Shown here in pieces: positions 1 to 13,600 of a DNA stretch of 64,000 nucleotides. The stretch is from Corella eumyota (Eukaryota; Chordata; Ascidiacea; Phlebobranchia; Corellidae). The stretch lies in the NCBI GenBank assembly GCA_963082875.1, contig OY720098.1, positions 18,724,001 through 18,788,000 of the forward strand, given 5' to 3'. The first letter of the stretch is position 1. Every line of letters begins with the position of its first letter. The notes under the pieces are model-generated. The model made no database searches. It saw only the letters and a list, made by a program, of their open reading frames with translations, and had not been told where the DNA came from. The translations under genes were made by a program, and so were the position numbers.

Positions 1-75
1 TATGCAAGGCTGTCGACATTGTTAATCCTTCCCGTTTTAAAATATCAAAAGGTCCGGCGTGTGTCGTTACCATTA

Positions 76-1022
76 CCTGGTTAGTTAGGTTCATGTGAAT
101 GTCATCGTAATCTTGTGACGTATTAGTATAATCCCCTTAATTATATAATCACCAAGATAAGTAATAAAACATACTTTATTTAATCTTACCGTTTAAATTT
201 CAAGTTCTTATCTTCTTATATTACTGTTTGGCATTTTACCGTTTAGATTTAAGGATTTTATTTTCCCAATATACATTTTATGTCTTTAAATACACCCCTT
301 TAAGTCACGTAAAGTACATTGCTTAGTAAGTACCAGTTTTAGAAAAAAAGCTTTTTTATACCAACACAGTTAGATAAATTATTTTTTAAACAATATAAAG
401 CTGTATTTGTACATTAGAAATTTTTTTTTATTTTTTGTTATACTCACTTTGATAACTATATAGACTTCCATGCTGTGTTTGATTTAGTTTAACGTCATTA
501 TTTTCTTGTGTTGGGGCTCCAATTATAAATCTAAAAGTTAATTTATTTTTTTTATTTTAACAAGATTTTTGGAGTATACTTTTAGCAATGTGTTTAAAAT
601 ATTTAGTAAACTTGTTTTTATCTACAGTAAGCAGTGTAGTAGCATAACTTTTCTTTTTATTACATGTGTTGACGTATAGGTTTTTAAATCCATTGAATTA
701 TTTACAAAACTTTTTACATTCAACATATGTTAAATTTCAGTAATAAGAAAATGGCTTGAAAAAATAGTTTGATTTATTTAATTCCGTACAATGTTGGTAT
801 AAATAAAAAATTTCTACTAATAGTTTAATTTAAAAGCTTGTTAACTAACCTTAAATTGTCATCCAAATTTTGAATTAAAACATTGTATCCAAAAAAGTAG
901 TTTTGGTTATCTGTATTTGATTTTCTAATTGTTCGTGTTAATTTTCGACCTGTTTCAATGTTGAAAGCTTGCATACAACTAAAAATCGACCAACACAACA
1001 ATACTGGTAAAGTCAAACCCAT
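76..1022 (-). CDS. U1: integrin-alpha/I-domain family gene, 5' part only
   Basis: Only the first exons lie in the window. Exon 1 is 1022-850: a start Met, a hydrophobic signal peptide, then the YFFGY motif of integrin-alpha blade 1, ending at a gttagt donor in phase 2. Exon 2 is 530-448: it opens with the FIIGAP motif and ends at gtgagt in phase 1, as in U2-U5. A possible exon 3 acceptor is at 78-77; it gives the same first residues (GNG) as U2 exon 3 but then runs into a stop, so either the exon is decayed or the acceptor is wrong. The I domain and any later exons would lie left of the window. This is the most downstream minus-strand unit, so the sequence beyond it decides whether a full integrin tail exists. 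Confidence 0.75.
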
Positions 1023-1838
1023 ATTGCAATTGTTGTTTTTAAAAATATTTCTTTGTTACTGTTCTTCTAGGTAGCTTACATGTACCTATATTTCTATATC
1101 ACCTTGATCGTTCTTTTTAGACCTGTAGAGACGTATTTCTTAAACTGGCAGGGGCCTTGCTTTTTTAATTGTTCACGGTATACCACTTTTTTGATACATA
1201 AGCCGTTATAATTTTACATTTCTTTTCTGTGACCTCATTTTTTTCTTTATTTCCCTTTTTATGCCATCGACGTCACATGTAAATCTTTACATAGGATTTA
1301 CTACAGCGACCACTATAATGACGTCATTTTGATTGACTTTTTACCGAAATTCAATAGGTTTCAATAAGTGACGTAAAGATACACCTATTGCTATATTATT
1401 CAATAAAATAATTTAAAAATACTTCAGTTTCATGACGATTAGGTGAAATTTTTTTTAAACTTTCATTATTTTTATAACGTAAGAAAACCATTTACAACAT
1501 TTCTACAGATTCTTTTTATAGATTTAATATTTTTACTGAACTTTAACTAATGTTTAATACAAAAAAAGTCTTTCCAATACTATTCTATAAAAACGCTATT
1601 TGATCTACGTTTTAGTGTCCAACGATAATCAGTTTCATTTACAAACAAGTTATTCAAATATAGATGAATGTTTTAGTCGCTTTCTTAGTCGGAAATGTCA
1701 GATTTTGATCCCCAGTTTTACGATTATTTGATGGGTGGTCATTTTATTTTGTTTGTTTTAAAATTAATCTGACATATAGGCATCCGACATTCATATTAAT
1801 AAAAATTTGTTATTATCGCGTATAGGGTTTAGTCATTA

Positions 1839-1866
1839 TATATATAGAAATTTAATTACGTTCGTG

Positions 1867-1902
<36 letters not shown>

Positions 1903-1930
1903 CACGAACGTAATTAAATTTCTATATATA
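1839..1930. repeat. Perfect 92-bp palindrome with TA core
   Basis: Left arm reads TATATATAGAAATTTAATTA and onward to a (TA)n core; the right arm is its exact reverse complement, ending at 1930. The arms are about 36 bp of unique sequence around the TA core. It can form a long hairpin or cruciform. Confidence 0.9.
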
Positions 1931-1932
1931 GA

Positions 1933-2007
1933 CTCCATATATATATATATATATATATATGGAGAGAAAGATTTTTAGTATAAATATATATATATATATA
2001 TTCTCTC
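1933..2007. repeat. Second palindrome and flanking inverted repeat
   Basis: A CTCC-(AT)n-GGAG palindrome occupies 1933-1964. Just after it, GAGAGAA (1962-1968) and TTCTCTC (2001-2007) form a further inverted repeat around another TA run. Together with the 92-bp palindrome this is a cluster of three adjacent hairpins. Confidence 0.75.
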
Positions 2008-2232
2008 ATGTATTTGTTCGGTAATTTTTTTGATTTATTTCTTATAAACTGTATAACAGTGCCTTTTAATTTAGATAAGTTTGTTATTACAACTCCTTAA
2101 TACTCGGCGTAAACTGTAAACGTTAAATCCGCATAAGATATATCGTATTATATAATATTGTAATAGAAGTAAGGAAGCAGAATACGAAAAAAAGAAAACG
2201 CAAAGTAAAAAAAAGGTTTAAGTTGTTCTTAC

Positions 2233-5200
2233 CTGGCTAGATGCTGATGATAAACCGACCTCAGATAGTTCCAATGAGTAGGAAGATATTGTTTCATTCG
2301 ATAATGAACCTTGTTTAAAATAAAAGTTTAACGTTAACTTCTACTTACTTGCTACTTTAAAATTTTATTTTTTTTATGTTTTATATTATTAAATTGAAAT
2401 TTAGTTAAGATATAATTAAAAAGACATTAAAATCACAATTCAGACATTGCAATATACAAATTTACACTTATACGGACACATATTAATACAAGTTTTAAAT
2501 AATCTGTCAGTAAACTACAGTTAGTTACCTTCTAAAGCAAATGTTATGATAGCAGTTTTTAAGTCGTCTATGATTGCCGCCAAATCTGAAAAATCAGTGA
2601 CGTAATATACTCGTTCGTTACTGTCCGTTCCCGTGGCAACCGTCTAATAGGAAAAAAAGATTTTTTCTTTAAGTAACTGTTATTGAAAAACACTTGTCAA
2701 TTAAAGTTTGATTTAAGGTTTTTGTAGTGTGAAGATTGTGAGTGATAATTAGATTTTAATGACTTGGCATGAGTTTAAAATACGATAAAAAACTTCGATT
2801 TGATTTTATTGATCAAGGTTTCTTTTATGTTTTTTTTTACTTTTTATGTTTTTTTTGGTTCATGAAATTACATTTTGTTTTTTTGACTTTTTAGCTTCTG
2901 AAAACTTGAACGAATAGTTTCCTAAAATTATAATAAAGAATTTACATGTAAATTTGATTTCATAAAATTAAAAATTTAATTACTGCACGTGATTATTTTA
3001 ATTGCTTAAATCCGGAACCAGAATTCTTAGAAATTGTAAAATTAATTTGTAGACACAAATGACAAATAGAGTACTTAATTTTGTCATGCATATTATAATC
3101 AAATTATGTCTTAACGTGTAGTCATTTTGTCAGTTTTACAACAGGTTATCAAAGTTTAATTTTTAAACAACAAGTTATTGAGAAAATTTAACTTAAATCG
3201 AATTGTTGTTTAATTTTTAAACAACAAGCTATTGAGAAAATTTAACTTAAATCGAATATTTGAAACACTTTACAATTAACATTGTATTATATGATGAAGC
3301 AAAAATAGTGTTTGCTTGTTAAAAATCTTAAAAAAAATAGTTTTGTAATAATATTAAGGATTGTTATTTTATAACAAAAACACTTGTACAGCATAAATAA
3401 TTACATAACAAGAAATTACAATCTTACTCTAAGTTGAGATTGTACCGCCCTCCCCACCCCCACAGCAAAAGTTGTAATTCCCAAACTTCTGACATAGTTT
3501 GCTGAGAACGGTAAATCGTCTTTGTCAGTCGAACTGAAAAATAATTGTTTTGTTAAATTAAAAATTATGGGCAAAAGTATTTGGGTAAATACCACTTATG
3601 TATTGTTTGTATTATGCTTTTTAGTTTGCAAAAAGAAAAAACATTAGAAGAGTGTTTAACTAGTTATTTTTATATATATCAATAGAATATAAAACTATTG
3701 TTTATTGTCTAATATTTCTTAGTTTGGTTCATTTCTATTACACTTTTTAAGTTAATTTAAACAATTATAAATTTTTTTGTTTTTCTTACTTCCCGTCGGT
3801 TAATAAAATAAGAATCTTGGAAGTTCCAGGGTCATTATATCTGTATGAACTTTGAAAGTCAAATATTGTTTTGTTTAATGCATGGGCAGTGTATGTTGTA
3901 AAACGAAATAGCTCGATCTTGTTAACAGCTCTCTGAAAATTTAATAATTTAGATTAATTTGTGGAGAAAATTTTTTTTAAATTTTGTATCATGATTTATT
4001 AAAAAAAAAAAATAATTTTTTTATATTAAAAGAATAAGTTAAGAAAGGCTTACATCAAAATCTACAGCGTTTTTGTATCTTCCTAATTCGACTTCGGTTT
4101 TGATAAAAGTTTGGTTATTTAGAGGTCTAGATAAACATAGATGATATGTTATGTTCTATAGTAGTACAAGAATATTTATATATAATTTTTTATTGTTATA
4201 TTTCAAACTTGAATATATTGTTACAGATGGAATTTTATATTACTAAGCTTTATGATAAATTTGCTTTAGAAATATACCTAAGCCTACTTTATATTATTAT
4301 TTTTTTTTTATGTAACATTTTAAAAATACTTACAAAATCAAAAGCTATATAAAAAATAAATAAATTACTTATAATAAAACAATAAGATAAAAAATCGTAA
4401 CTTACTCGTTGGGGTAATAATGTGAATATTGCACAACCCCGATTTGTGAGGCCCCACTGGCGGTATCAAACTGTCTTGATACCTGCTTAGTCCAACTTTT
4501 AACCGTTTCAAAGTTACGTAAACCTACCGAGCCAGAGCCATCGATTAAGAATATTAAATCCAGTTTAAACGCCGGGCACTCTGTTTAAATTAAATTAAAA
4601 AAATGTTTAAATATGTTTTAGACTAACAATATGGATTTACATGTCTCGGAAGAAAAAAATTAATGGATAAAATGCTTTTGGAAAAACTGCCCAACATTAA
4701 GTAAGTGTAGGTAATGTTATTTTAATTATAGTTGTATTGTTTAAAGCAGTACAACTTGTTTAGTAAACATTTAGTTGGCCACAATTGGACATATTTATGT
4801 AATTTGTTGCGATAAAGAACTATTTAAATAACCTTAACAGTAAGTTTTAGTTTAACTTAATTTATATTTAACAGTTAGACAAGGTTAGTTTATTTAAATT
4901 TTTAAATAATTGAGTTAACGTGTTATCTATTTAATTTTATAATATTTTAAAGTTGACATATTTACTGTGACAGCGTAACATTTTTTAAATATCTTTGGTT
5001 TAAACTTGCCTAAGTCTCTAGTTCTACCGTCCGGGGCCCAAGTTGCCCCGTTATTAGTGCTCTTATAGCAATAACCGGGTGTGTAACGTACTCCGAAACA
5101 TTGCTGTATTCTTGTTGGGGTACATGCCTAAACAGGGTAGATAAATATGTTAGCATGTGCTTAAAACAATATAACTCATGATTAATCCATCCGAGCAATA

Positions 5201-7072
5201 CTTCTTTTATATTATTGAGCTAACTAAATAGACCCAAAAACTTAGTTTAAAACTATGCTGGAAAAGGCTAATTTATCAGACAAAAAAACTTAGCTACGCT
5301 TTTTATATTAATAACTTATGATAGAAAAGTGTGGGAGGTTTATACAACGGATCTGCTAAGCCTATGACACTTACTGTTAAATCTCCGTTATTTAATCCAC
5401 TTAAACTTAACCCATAAGCATCCCCTAGTTCAGGTTGGGGTGGTTGTACTGAGGTACAAGATAGCCTTGATTTGCTGCTAAAATTTGGTGTGGGACAAGA
5501 TAATATGTCTCCATTACCTGAGTAAAAAGTGTTTAGTTTAGTTTAATTATTCATTTATTAATTTTGAAAAAAATTTACTTTTATAAAATAAAACTTTAAA
5601 TTTTGTAGTTGTAAAATCATTGCTAAAATAACAATGTATATATGTTTTACCTAAAATTGTTTTGCTAGTATTTTTATTAAATAATATTCTAAAGTTTAAA
5701 TGGTGTTTAGTTAAATAAAATATGGGAATAGAAGTTGTTTAGAAAATTAAAATAAATTGATATTGGTTAATTTGTTTCAGTGTAGTTCATATGTTAAAAG
5801 TGGTTTATAATAAAGCGTTGTTGTTAAATGGATATTAGAAACGTTAAAAAAAATGGATACAAAAAAATAATTATATTATAATTTGTTTTGCATAAACAAT
5901 AGTTTGTTATGTAAGTAAATATATTTAGTTTGTGTAAGGTAATATATATCTTACCAAGTGTATTTCGACGATCTTTACTTTGTTGACCTCTTCTACCTGG
6001 TATAACTGTTTTAGGCGCTCCGACTATTAGTCTAAAATATTAGAAAATATTACATAATATAGTTAGGTAAATGGTTACTTTTTTATTATATTGTATTTGG
6101 CTTATCTAAGTTTAAAGGGAAATTTTTGTTGAGCAATTTTATAATTGTTTATGATAATTTATTGAAAGACAAATTTAATAGACAATTTTTTTTAAGCAAT
6201 ATATTAAATGAGATACGTGATTGTATTTAATTTTTAAAAGGCTAATTTAAAAGGTTAATTTAAAAGGCAATTTTTATTTTGCAATTTAATAAAAATCTAT
6301 AAATTGAAAGTTAACTTTTTAAAAACTAATATTGTCCAAGTGATTGTCGTAGGTTAGAAACAATGAATGAGTAAGCAAATTTGTAAGAGTTATTGTCAGT
6401 ACGCATAATCAATCAAACTGTCAAGAACTAGTTTGTTATACTATGTATTGAATTGGCATAACTGAATTGAATTGGCATATTCTCAACAATAACAAACTAT
6501 GGTTTGATACGAGTAATCTCTATATCAATGCATTTTGCTACGTTTTTAAACAGAAAAAATATATTTTTTTTATATGTACAAATAAATTAAAGGTAATATT
6601 GTTTTTGTTTAACTATATTTAATCTTAACTAAATTAAAATACATTGAAAAACGTGGTTTTTAAGTTAAAACAGATTAAATTTTACATTTAAAAATTAAAC
6701 TAAGATTTGACATATTTTTTTAAGTATACTTGATCTGAACTAAACTAAAATACATTGAAAAATATATATTTTAAATTTTGACTGCACGGAAGCGAATAAA
6801 ATGCTAAAATCACATAACTTTTAATTAAAATACTAATAAATTTAATCATTCTGTTACCTTGTATCTTTGGTCTGACTGTACAGAATATTATATCCAAAAT
6901 AAGTCGAAGTAATAGCAGAAGGAGTTGAGGTGGCGGTTAGCGAATCACTCTGTCTTATAAAAGGTGACTGAATATATCTTATGCCATCAGGAATATAAGC
7001 GATGTTAACACACTGCGTTGGTTGTCCATATAGTAGCACCGTTGATAAGATAATATTAATCCAATATTTCAT
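2233..7072 (-). CDS. U2: secreted integrin-alpha head fragment with I domain
   Basis: Ten exons, 414 codons up to the last donor: 7072-6858, 6031-5955, 5517-5375, 5127-5010, 4580-4406, 4126-4054, 3932-3790, 3533-3428, 2643-2529, 2309-2233. Signal peptide about residues 1-21, then STYFGY, LIVGAP and PGYCYKS motifs of the integrin alpha propeller. The I domain (about 185-388) has MIDAS DGSGS, TTYTA and LLTDG. The last exon carries EVGLSS, equivalent to the GFS strand after the I domain in integrin alpha. Intron 4 has a GC donor (gcaagt at 5009). The final donor is gtaaga in phase 0; reading through it gives four residues and a stop. No stalk or membrane segment is visible. Exon joins rest on motif alignment with sister units. 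Confidence 0.88.
3157..3256. repeat. Tandem duplication, about 54 bp x 2
   Basis: A segment beginning TAATTTTTAAACAACAAG and ending in TTAACTTAAATCGAA occurs twice in direct repeat with one or two differences, inside U2 intron 8. The near identity indicates a recent local duplication. Confidence 0.85.
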
Positions 7073-10000
7073 TTTTAGTTTGAGTTTTATATTTTTATGG
7101 GGTCGTTTAGAATTGTTTAAAATTTATTTTGCGCTTTTTAATTTAAATTTTTTTTAACTTGTTGTTAGGAATGATTTATTCTTATTTCTTCAATAAATTT
7201 AAAATCTGTACATTCACATATAAAAATATAGTAAGCTTCTGACTTATTTAAATTTAAATTTTAAAATATTTGTTTTTACAAAATTTCTAGTTAAATTAAA
7301 ATTTGAAATTAAAAAAATTAATTTATTATTCTTTTTTTAATAAATTTTAAATTTAAAAGACTAACATAAACATAATATAGTAAGTTCTGACTAATTTAAA
7401 TTTTAAAAAATAACTTTTTGTATTATTTCTAGTCAAATTAAAAATATTTTCTTAATATTTTACACATTTTTGTGCCACTATTTAGGTCTGGTTTAAAAAT
7501 AAGATCTAAATGTAACATTTAAAACCTGGTCATCATTATATTAATTTTTTGCATAAAAGTTTGTGATTTGTCATAATTAATCTGTCTTAATTCACAAACA
7601 GACTCTTCGTGACGTCATAATTGTTAGTTTTTTCCACGATTTACGTCTAGAAATTACTTTCACCATAAAAACGTGATCAAAAAATAAATTGCAAAAATTT
7701 TTTTCGGGATTTTTTTGGGATAAAATTTAATAAACAAAATTTAAAAAGTTGTTAGTAGTCGTACGTAAATAATTATGACATAAATTAAAATTTTTAACAC
7801 GATATTTTATGAAAATTATTTTTATTTTTTTAAGGGGGTACTAAAATATTTTTAATATTTAAAAAAAAATTATTGTTTTTTTTTTAGGAAATTAAAAAAT
7901 TATTTAAAAATAATTTAAAAGTTAATAACAGAATATTTTTGAAATTCTTGACCTTATGTTTGTGTTTAAAATAAATTTAAAAAGTGCAAGTGATAAGTTA
8001 GTAAATTTAAATAACGTTTTTACAATTATAAATCTATTTTTAACCTAGCTATATTAGATCCTAACTATATCAACCAAAAATTAAAAAATGCAAAAATAAC
8101 AGAAAATTAAAAAAAAATACATGAAAAAAAAATTTTGTAACTTACAAAGTGCAGTATAATTTAAAGATGATAAATAGATTAATTATTTTTATTTCCTTTT
8201 TAGACATTAATTAGGTTTTATTACTTCAAAATTTTTGGTGTTTAAGTTTTTGAATGACTTTGGCATATGTCCATTATCGGCAATAAAAGTCAACTTGTGA
8301 TTTATTACCTAATTAATTTATATTAATTTATTTATTTTTATGACATATATGTTAACCAAATTCGCCTAACCTAACGTTAGTATAAATTAATATATAACTA
8401 GTTTTATTTAATATTTATTACTATATTTTCAAAAACTTTTGTAAACTAATTTAAAATTTATTACCTTAGCAATTTTATATTTATTTTAAGTTTTTGACAT
8501 ATATTTAAACAAAGTTATGTTAAGAACTTTAAATTAGCTTAAACTGATATTTAAATAATTTTGTTTATTATTTAATATTATATTAATACATTAAAATTTG
8601 TAAACTGATTTTAAAGAGCTAATCTATAAATAAATAATGTATACAGCTGAAATAACATAACTGCCATAAGTTATATAATTGCATCTTAAAATATATACCT
8701 TACAATCTATTATAAATTTTTTGTCGAACTAATATAAGCAGTGTTTCAATATTTTTAACTTAACATTTAACACTAAAACTTGTTCAAAATGATTTAACTT
8801 ATTAATAGTGACTTAAACGTTAATATATTAAACAATATGTCGTACTAGTTTTCTTGGTAAATTTAATAATAATTGAACTATAGTAAGAGCATCTGTTAAA
8901 ATAAATGCCATTAAATAAGTTGTAATAAAAAACGTGGTATAATTAGAGATATTTCAAGTAAACTTTATTTCCATCTTGGAATTGGTTTATTTACAATGAA
9001 ATATTGTTTAATTTTGTATTGGGTTCTAGAGATAAACATTATGTTTAGGGTTAATGAAACAAGTATTATCAAATGGTAAAATAAGATTTAAAATTTTTAT
9101 TAAAAAAAATATTAACACAGTTGCTAATATATTATCTATTTTTATATGTATACAGTGCCGTTACATTTCAAGATCTTATATATCAATTTGTTGTTAATTT
9201 AAAAGCGAATTAATTTAAATTCAAGTTTTTTAAATTCAAAGAAATTAATGAGGTTACGTATATCACAACATTTTCGAATGATGTCATATTTTTACCGGTT
9301 CTAAAGTGCCAATCTACGTAATAAAACTCATCAAAACGTCATAATTTTGCGTAAACTAAATGTTTGTGAAACGTTTTATGTTGTAATCTTTTTATATTAT
9401 TTTTTTGTATACATCTTTATCAATGATTTGGAAGGTTGAATTGAATGCGCTACCCAAACAAAGAGTAACATCAGTTACCTCAACCCATTCTCGAGTTGCC
9501 TTTAGCAGTTTGAAATATTATAAATTATACCCGCTCAATGGTTATGCTGTTGTGCTGGCTCACCAGGAGTTCATACCGTTTATAGCGCCTTACTCAGGGG
9601 CGCTACAGCATGAGAACAGTGGGGATTAAACCCACGACTCCATGTGTGGTGTAGCAAGTGTTCTTATCACTACACCACCATTATTTTGTTAATAATTTGA
9701 CGTTATAATTTAGTAGAATTAAAATCATTTTTAAACTTCCCAAACGAACTGGACAGTTAAAGTTAACGCCGTATATCAAAGAGATCGTGATATGATACTG
9801 ATAAAATTTGATAAAGAATAAAATAGACTTTACACGTAAAATAAGAACTAAAACTTTGCAATAGACATTTGCCTTGTTAAGTTTTATGTTTACATTTTTG
9901 AGTATGTGTATGTTATTTGTTTAATTCTGTAAAAGATAAAGTTTAACAATAAATATATCTTTAGGGTTCATTCTACAACAGAGTTATTTCTTTTCTTTAT

Positions 10001-10661
10001 TATTTCGGCAAAGAATTTTTAAATTTAAAGTTTGTATTTTTAAATATTATTCAATTCTTGCAAAATAATTTTCATTTAACAAAAACACTAGTTCCGTGTT
10101 AAGAGGAAATTTAATTATGTTGTACCGAAAAACCACACGGGAAGTGGTGACGTCATTCTTCATAACTTTCCTGTGTAAATACGTCAGAGGGACTTTCTTC
10201 CGTACGTGCTTACATAACAAAAACATTTTATATTTATAGTAACAACATATGCTTATAAAATTTTGATAGATAAAAATATATTTTAATTTTTTCTTAAGTT
10301 TATAAGATATATTGCTTTTACTTTGTAAATCAAATTATCAATTTAAATGTAAATACAAAAAAATAAAAAATAAATTTACATTTTCCTTTAATTTTCCCTT
10401 TTCAAGTTTACTTTTTAGCTGTCCAAACCCAAATTTCTTCATTTTTTTAGTTGTTTTCAGTAGATAGAATTAAATTTTAATTGTCTAACCTTATTTAACT
10501 ACTATGGCGAGCGGTAGCCGTTTTTACATTATGTCGGCGCGTCAAAAAAAAATATAAGAAATATAGAAGAAAAATTTGATAAAAATTAAAAAAGAGAAGA
10601 AAAGAAAATCAAAACCGAAACTTTGGGTTCTTAAGAAAATCCTAAACATCTAATTACTTAC
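7073..10661. other. Intergenic between U3 and U2
   Basis: A 3.6 kb AT-rich gap, the longest between array units. Apart from one SINE copy near 9.4-9.7 kb I see no exon-like conservation, no RNA gene and no reading frame of note. It could contain a promoter for U2 near its left end, but no clear TATA box or other motif decides this. Confidence 0.5.
9401..9680 (-). repeat. tRNA-derived SINE, near full length
   Basis: Reverse orientation: A-rich tail and body first, tRNA-like head with B box (GGTTTAATCCC) and A-box region (TAGTGATAAG) at the right end. Several substitutions from the window consensus. Confidence 0.85.
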
Positions 10662-13600
10662 GTTTCTGATTGCCGAATAAGCAACCGAAAATCCAACTTC
10701 TCCTACTTCTAATTCATAAGTTACAGTTGCTGAATTAGACGCCGAGCCTTAAGAAATATAAATTTGAAATAGTCAGAGTTTCAAAAAATCCACTTACTTG
10801 TTATATGTGTTAATATGTTCTTGAGAGTCCCTTTTTAGCATTTGTATATACATTTTTGGGCAAAAAAAAACAACTTAGGCCGTATGTAAAAATTAAAAAT
10901 TTAACCATGTGTTTTTTGTGCTTACCTTCTAGAGCAAACGATAAAATTGCCACTCTTAGTTGGCCAATAATAGCATTCAAACCAGCAAAATCATTCACAA
11001 AATAAACCCTTTCAGAAGTGTTAGTCCCTGTAGCTATTAGCTATAACATATTAAAGCAGAATGTTAAAGCTGTACAAGGCGTTGGTTAAAACAAATCGAT
11101 GATTTGTACTTTCAAATAAGTTTTTATTTGAAAATCAGGTTTTTATATTTATTAAAATCCAAAAAACAATTCTATTAGAAACATTGCACTTACTTGTAAC
11201 TCTGATAATCTAGCATTACCCACACCCACAGCAAACGTTGTAATACCTAAACTTCTAACATACCGAGCAGAAGCTGGCAAATCGTCTGGATCAGAAGATC
11301 TATAATTTAAAGTAAATTACTATTTCGTTAAAAAGTTTTGCTTAGGTTTAGTATGAGTGTATAAAAGGTTGTTGTAAGTTGATTAAACAATTTGTCGCAA
11401 ATACTTGTTCTAAATACAATGTCCAAATATATAAAATAGGTAAATTTGTAATGTTAAATCGTTGATTTCGCTTGTGATAAAAAAAGTTTTTTTGTTGAGT
11501 GAAGTGTATATACTATCCAGGTGATTTTAAGTACCTTCCATCAGTTAGTAAAATAAGGACTTTTGATGTCCCGGGGTCGTTATAACGAGTTGAATCCATA
11601 AAATCGAAAACCGTTTTGTTTAAGGCAGCAGCAGTGTAGGTGGTGTGACCTTGTAACTCAATGTCGTCAACCGCGCTCTAAGTTAGATGTAAAAGTTAGT
11701 ATCTTCTAGTAGTGTTTAAGGATTATTGTATTTTTAAATTGAATGTTGAATATATTGTAGATCCTTTTATGCGTTTAACTGTAATTTTTTACCTATTGAG
11801 TAACGTAAATGTTTTAAGTAAAGTAAATTAAATATCGGTTTGTAAAATAACTAGAACTTCCAAAAAAAAGTTAAACATGTTACTTATCTAAAATATGTAA
11901 ATTTTATGTAAAAAGTTTTGTATAATAATCAAATCTCTGTTTTTAGTTTATTATATTTAAGTTGTTTTATAGTATTTTAATTTGATAAAAGTTGTTTTTT
12001 AGTGATTTGTACTTACATCAAATTGTGCAGTATTCCGAATACTCCCTAGCGGTATTTCAGTAACAAGAAATGTGTTTTCGTTAATAGGTCTAAAAAAACA
12101 TACGTTAATACAATCACTTTAACATTACATTATATCCAATTAATATTATTACTTACAAATCTGGGTAATAATGCGAGTATTGCACAACTCCGATCTGAGT
12201 GTCACCACTCGCAATATCGAAACCATTTGCAACAGACGTTGTCCAATTTTTAACAAGCTCAAAATTAGATTCGCCAACTGAGCCAGAGCCATCAAGTAGA
12301 AATACAAGATCCAATGCAAAACGAGGGCATTCTGTAAGGTGGCAATTAATACTATTATTATTAAATACACATTTTACTACAAGGTTTTTTAAGGCACTTA
12401 AGAATATGTCGAAAAATTCAGGTTAAAAATTTGATTTAGTTTTTGAGTTATAAAAAATTATAAATTTGTTAAAATTACCAAGAGCTTGGGTTCGGGGTCC
12501 TGGTGTCCATGTTCTGCCATTATTATTGCTTCTATAACAATAACCCGGACTTAGTATTACTCCTGTACATACTTGTTGTTTGTTGGGTGCACATGTCTAT
12601 AAAACATTTACGGGAATAAGTTTAAAGAGTTTGATAGCTTGTGTTTCATTTGTTACTTACAAAGTAATTATGAAAAATTGTAAACCCTGAAAGCGGTTAA
12701 AAACGTAAACTGTTGAAATATTTGATTTGTATAGTAAGATGTTGTTATGTGTTATATAAATAGAGTAAGATGTTGTATTTATTAAGATGTTGTATTGTGT
12801 TTTTTTATAGATAGATAAAAGCATTTGCATATAACAAATAATGAAAAAATGTGTCAGCTACTACCAGTTTTTTTCTAATAGCATTTACGTCTTGATGCTC
12901 AACACTTTTAATTGTTTAACTTACCGAAAGGCTTCCCGTGTCCGAACCTTTAACACTTATACCAAACGCGTCTCCCGCCGTTGGATTTGGCGGGAGAATC
13001 GAGTCACATGACCCTTGTTCCGCACCAGTAAACGACACTGGCGGACAAGCTAGAATATTCCCAGTAGCTAAAAAAATAAAATATACCCTGACCTTGCAAT
13101 ATAGAATAAGTATTGTTGTTTAAAAATTTAAATGTAGATCTATTACTTATGGATCACTTGTACTTCACGATTTTCAGAAAAACTTAGGACCGTTAAGTAT
13201 AAGAGAAAATTAATAAAAACCCCAAAGTACAAGAGATAATTTCTAAAACTGTTAAGTACTAAAGTGTATCTTAAAACCTTAAAGTATAGGTGATCCATAT
13301 TGTAATTAACACTATTCTTATCGCAAAGTTTTACCTAATACTTCGGACGGGTTTGCTCTCTGAAGTTCTGGCAAATTCATATCAATTTGTTTTGGTGCTC
13401 CAATTGTTAAACTTTAAAAATAAAACTGTTTTTTTGATAAATATCTTGAAGTAATGTAGAACAAATTAAATATGGATACAAAGAAAAAAATGAGTTTGTG
13501 GATTTTTTAATTTGTTGGTGCCAGAGTGTGTTAATACTTCAAAATATATGTTGATATTGCGTTATTTTATTAAAGTGTTAAAGCAATATTTAGTTTGTTT

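Larger units (their letters stand above)
1023..2232. other. Intergenic between U2 and U1
   Basis: About 1.2 kb of AT-rich sequence between the last recognised U2 exon and the U1 start codon. It holds the TA palindromes described separately. I see no coding exon on either strand and, in particular, nothing resembling the LGAVG strand that follows the GFS strand in full-length integrin alpha. Confidence 0.6.

Noticed and set aside
4146-4352. 68-codon plus-strand frame in U2 intron 5
   Set aside because: AT-rich, hydrophobic by composition, inside an intron on the other strand, with no family resemblance.
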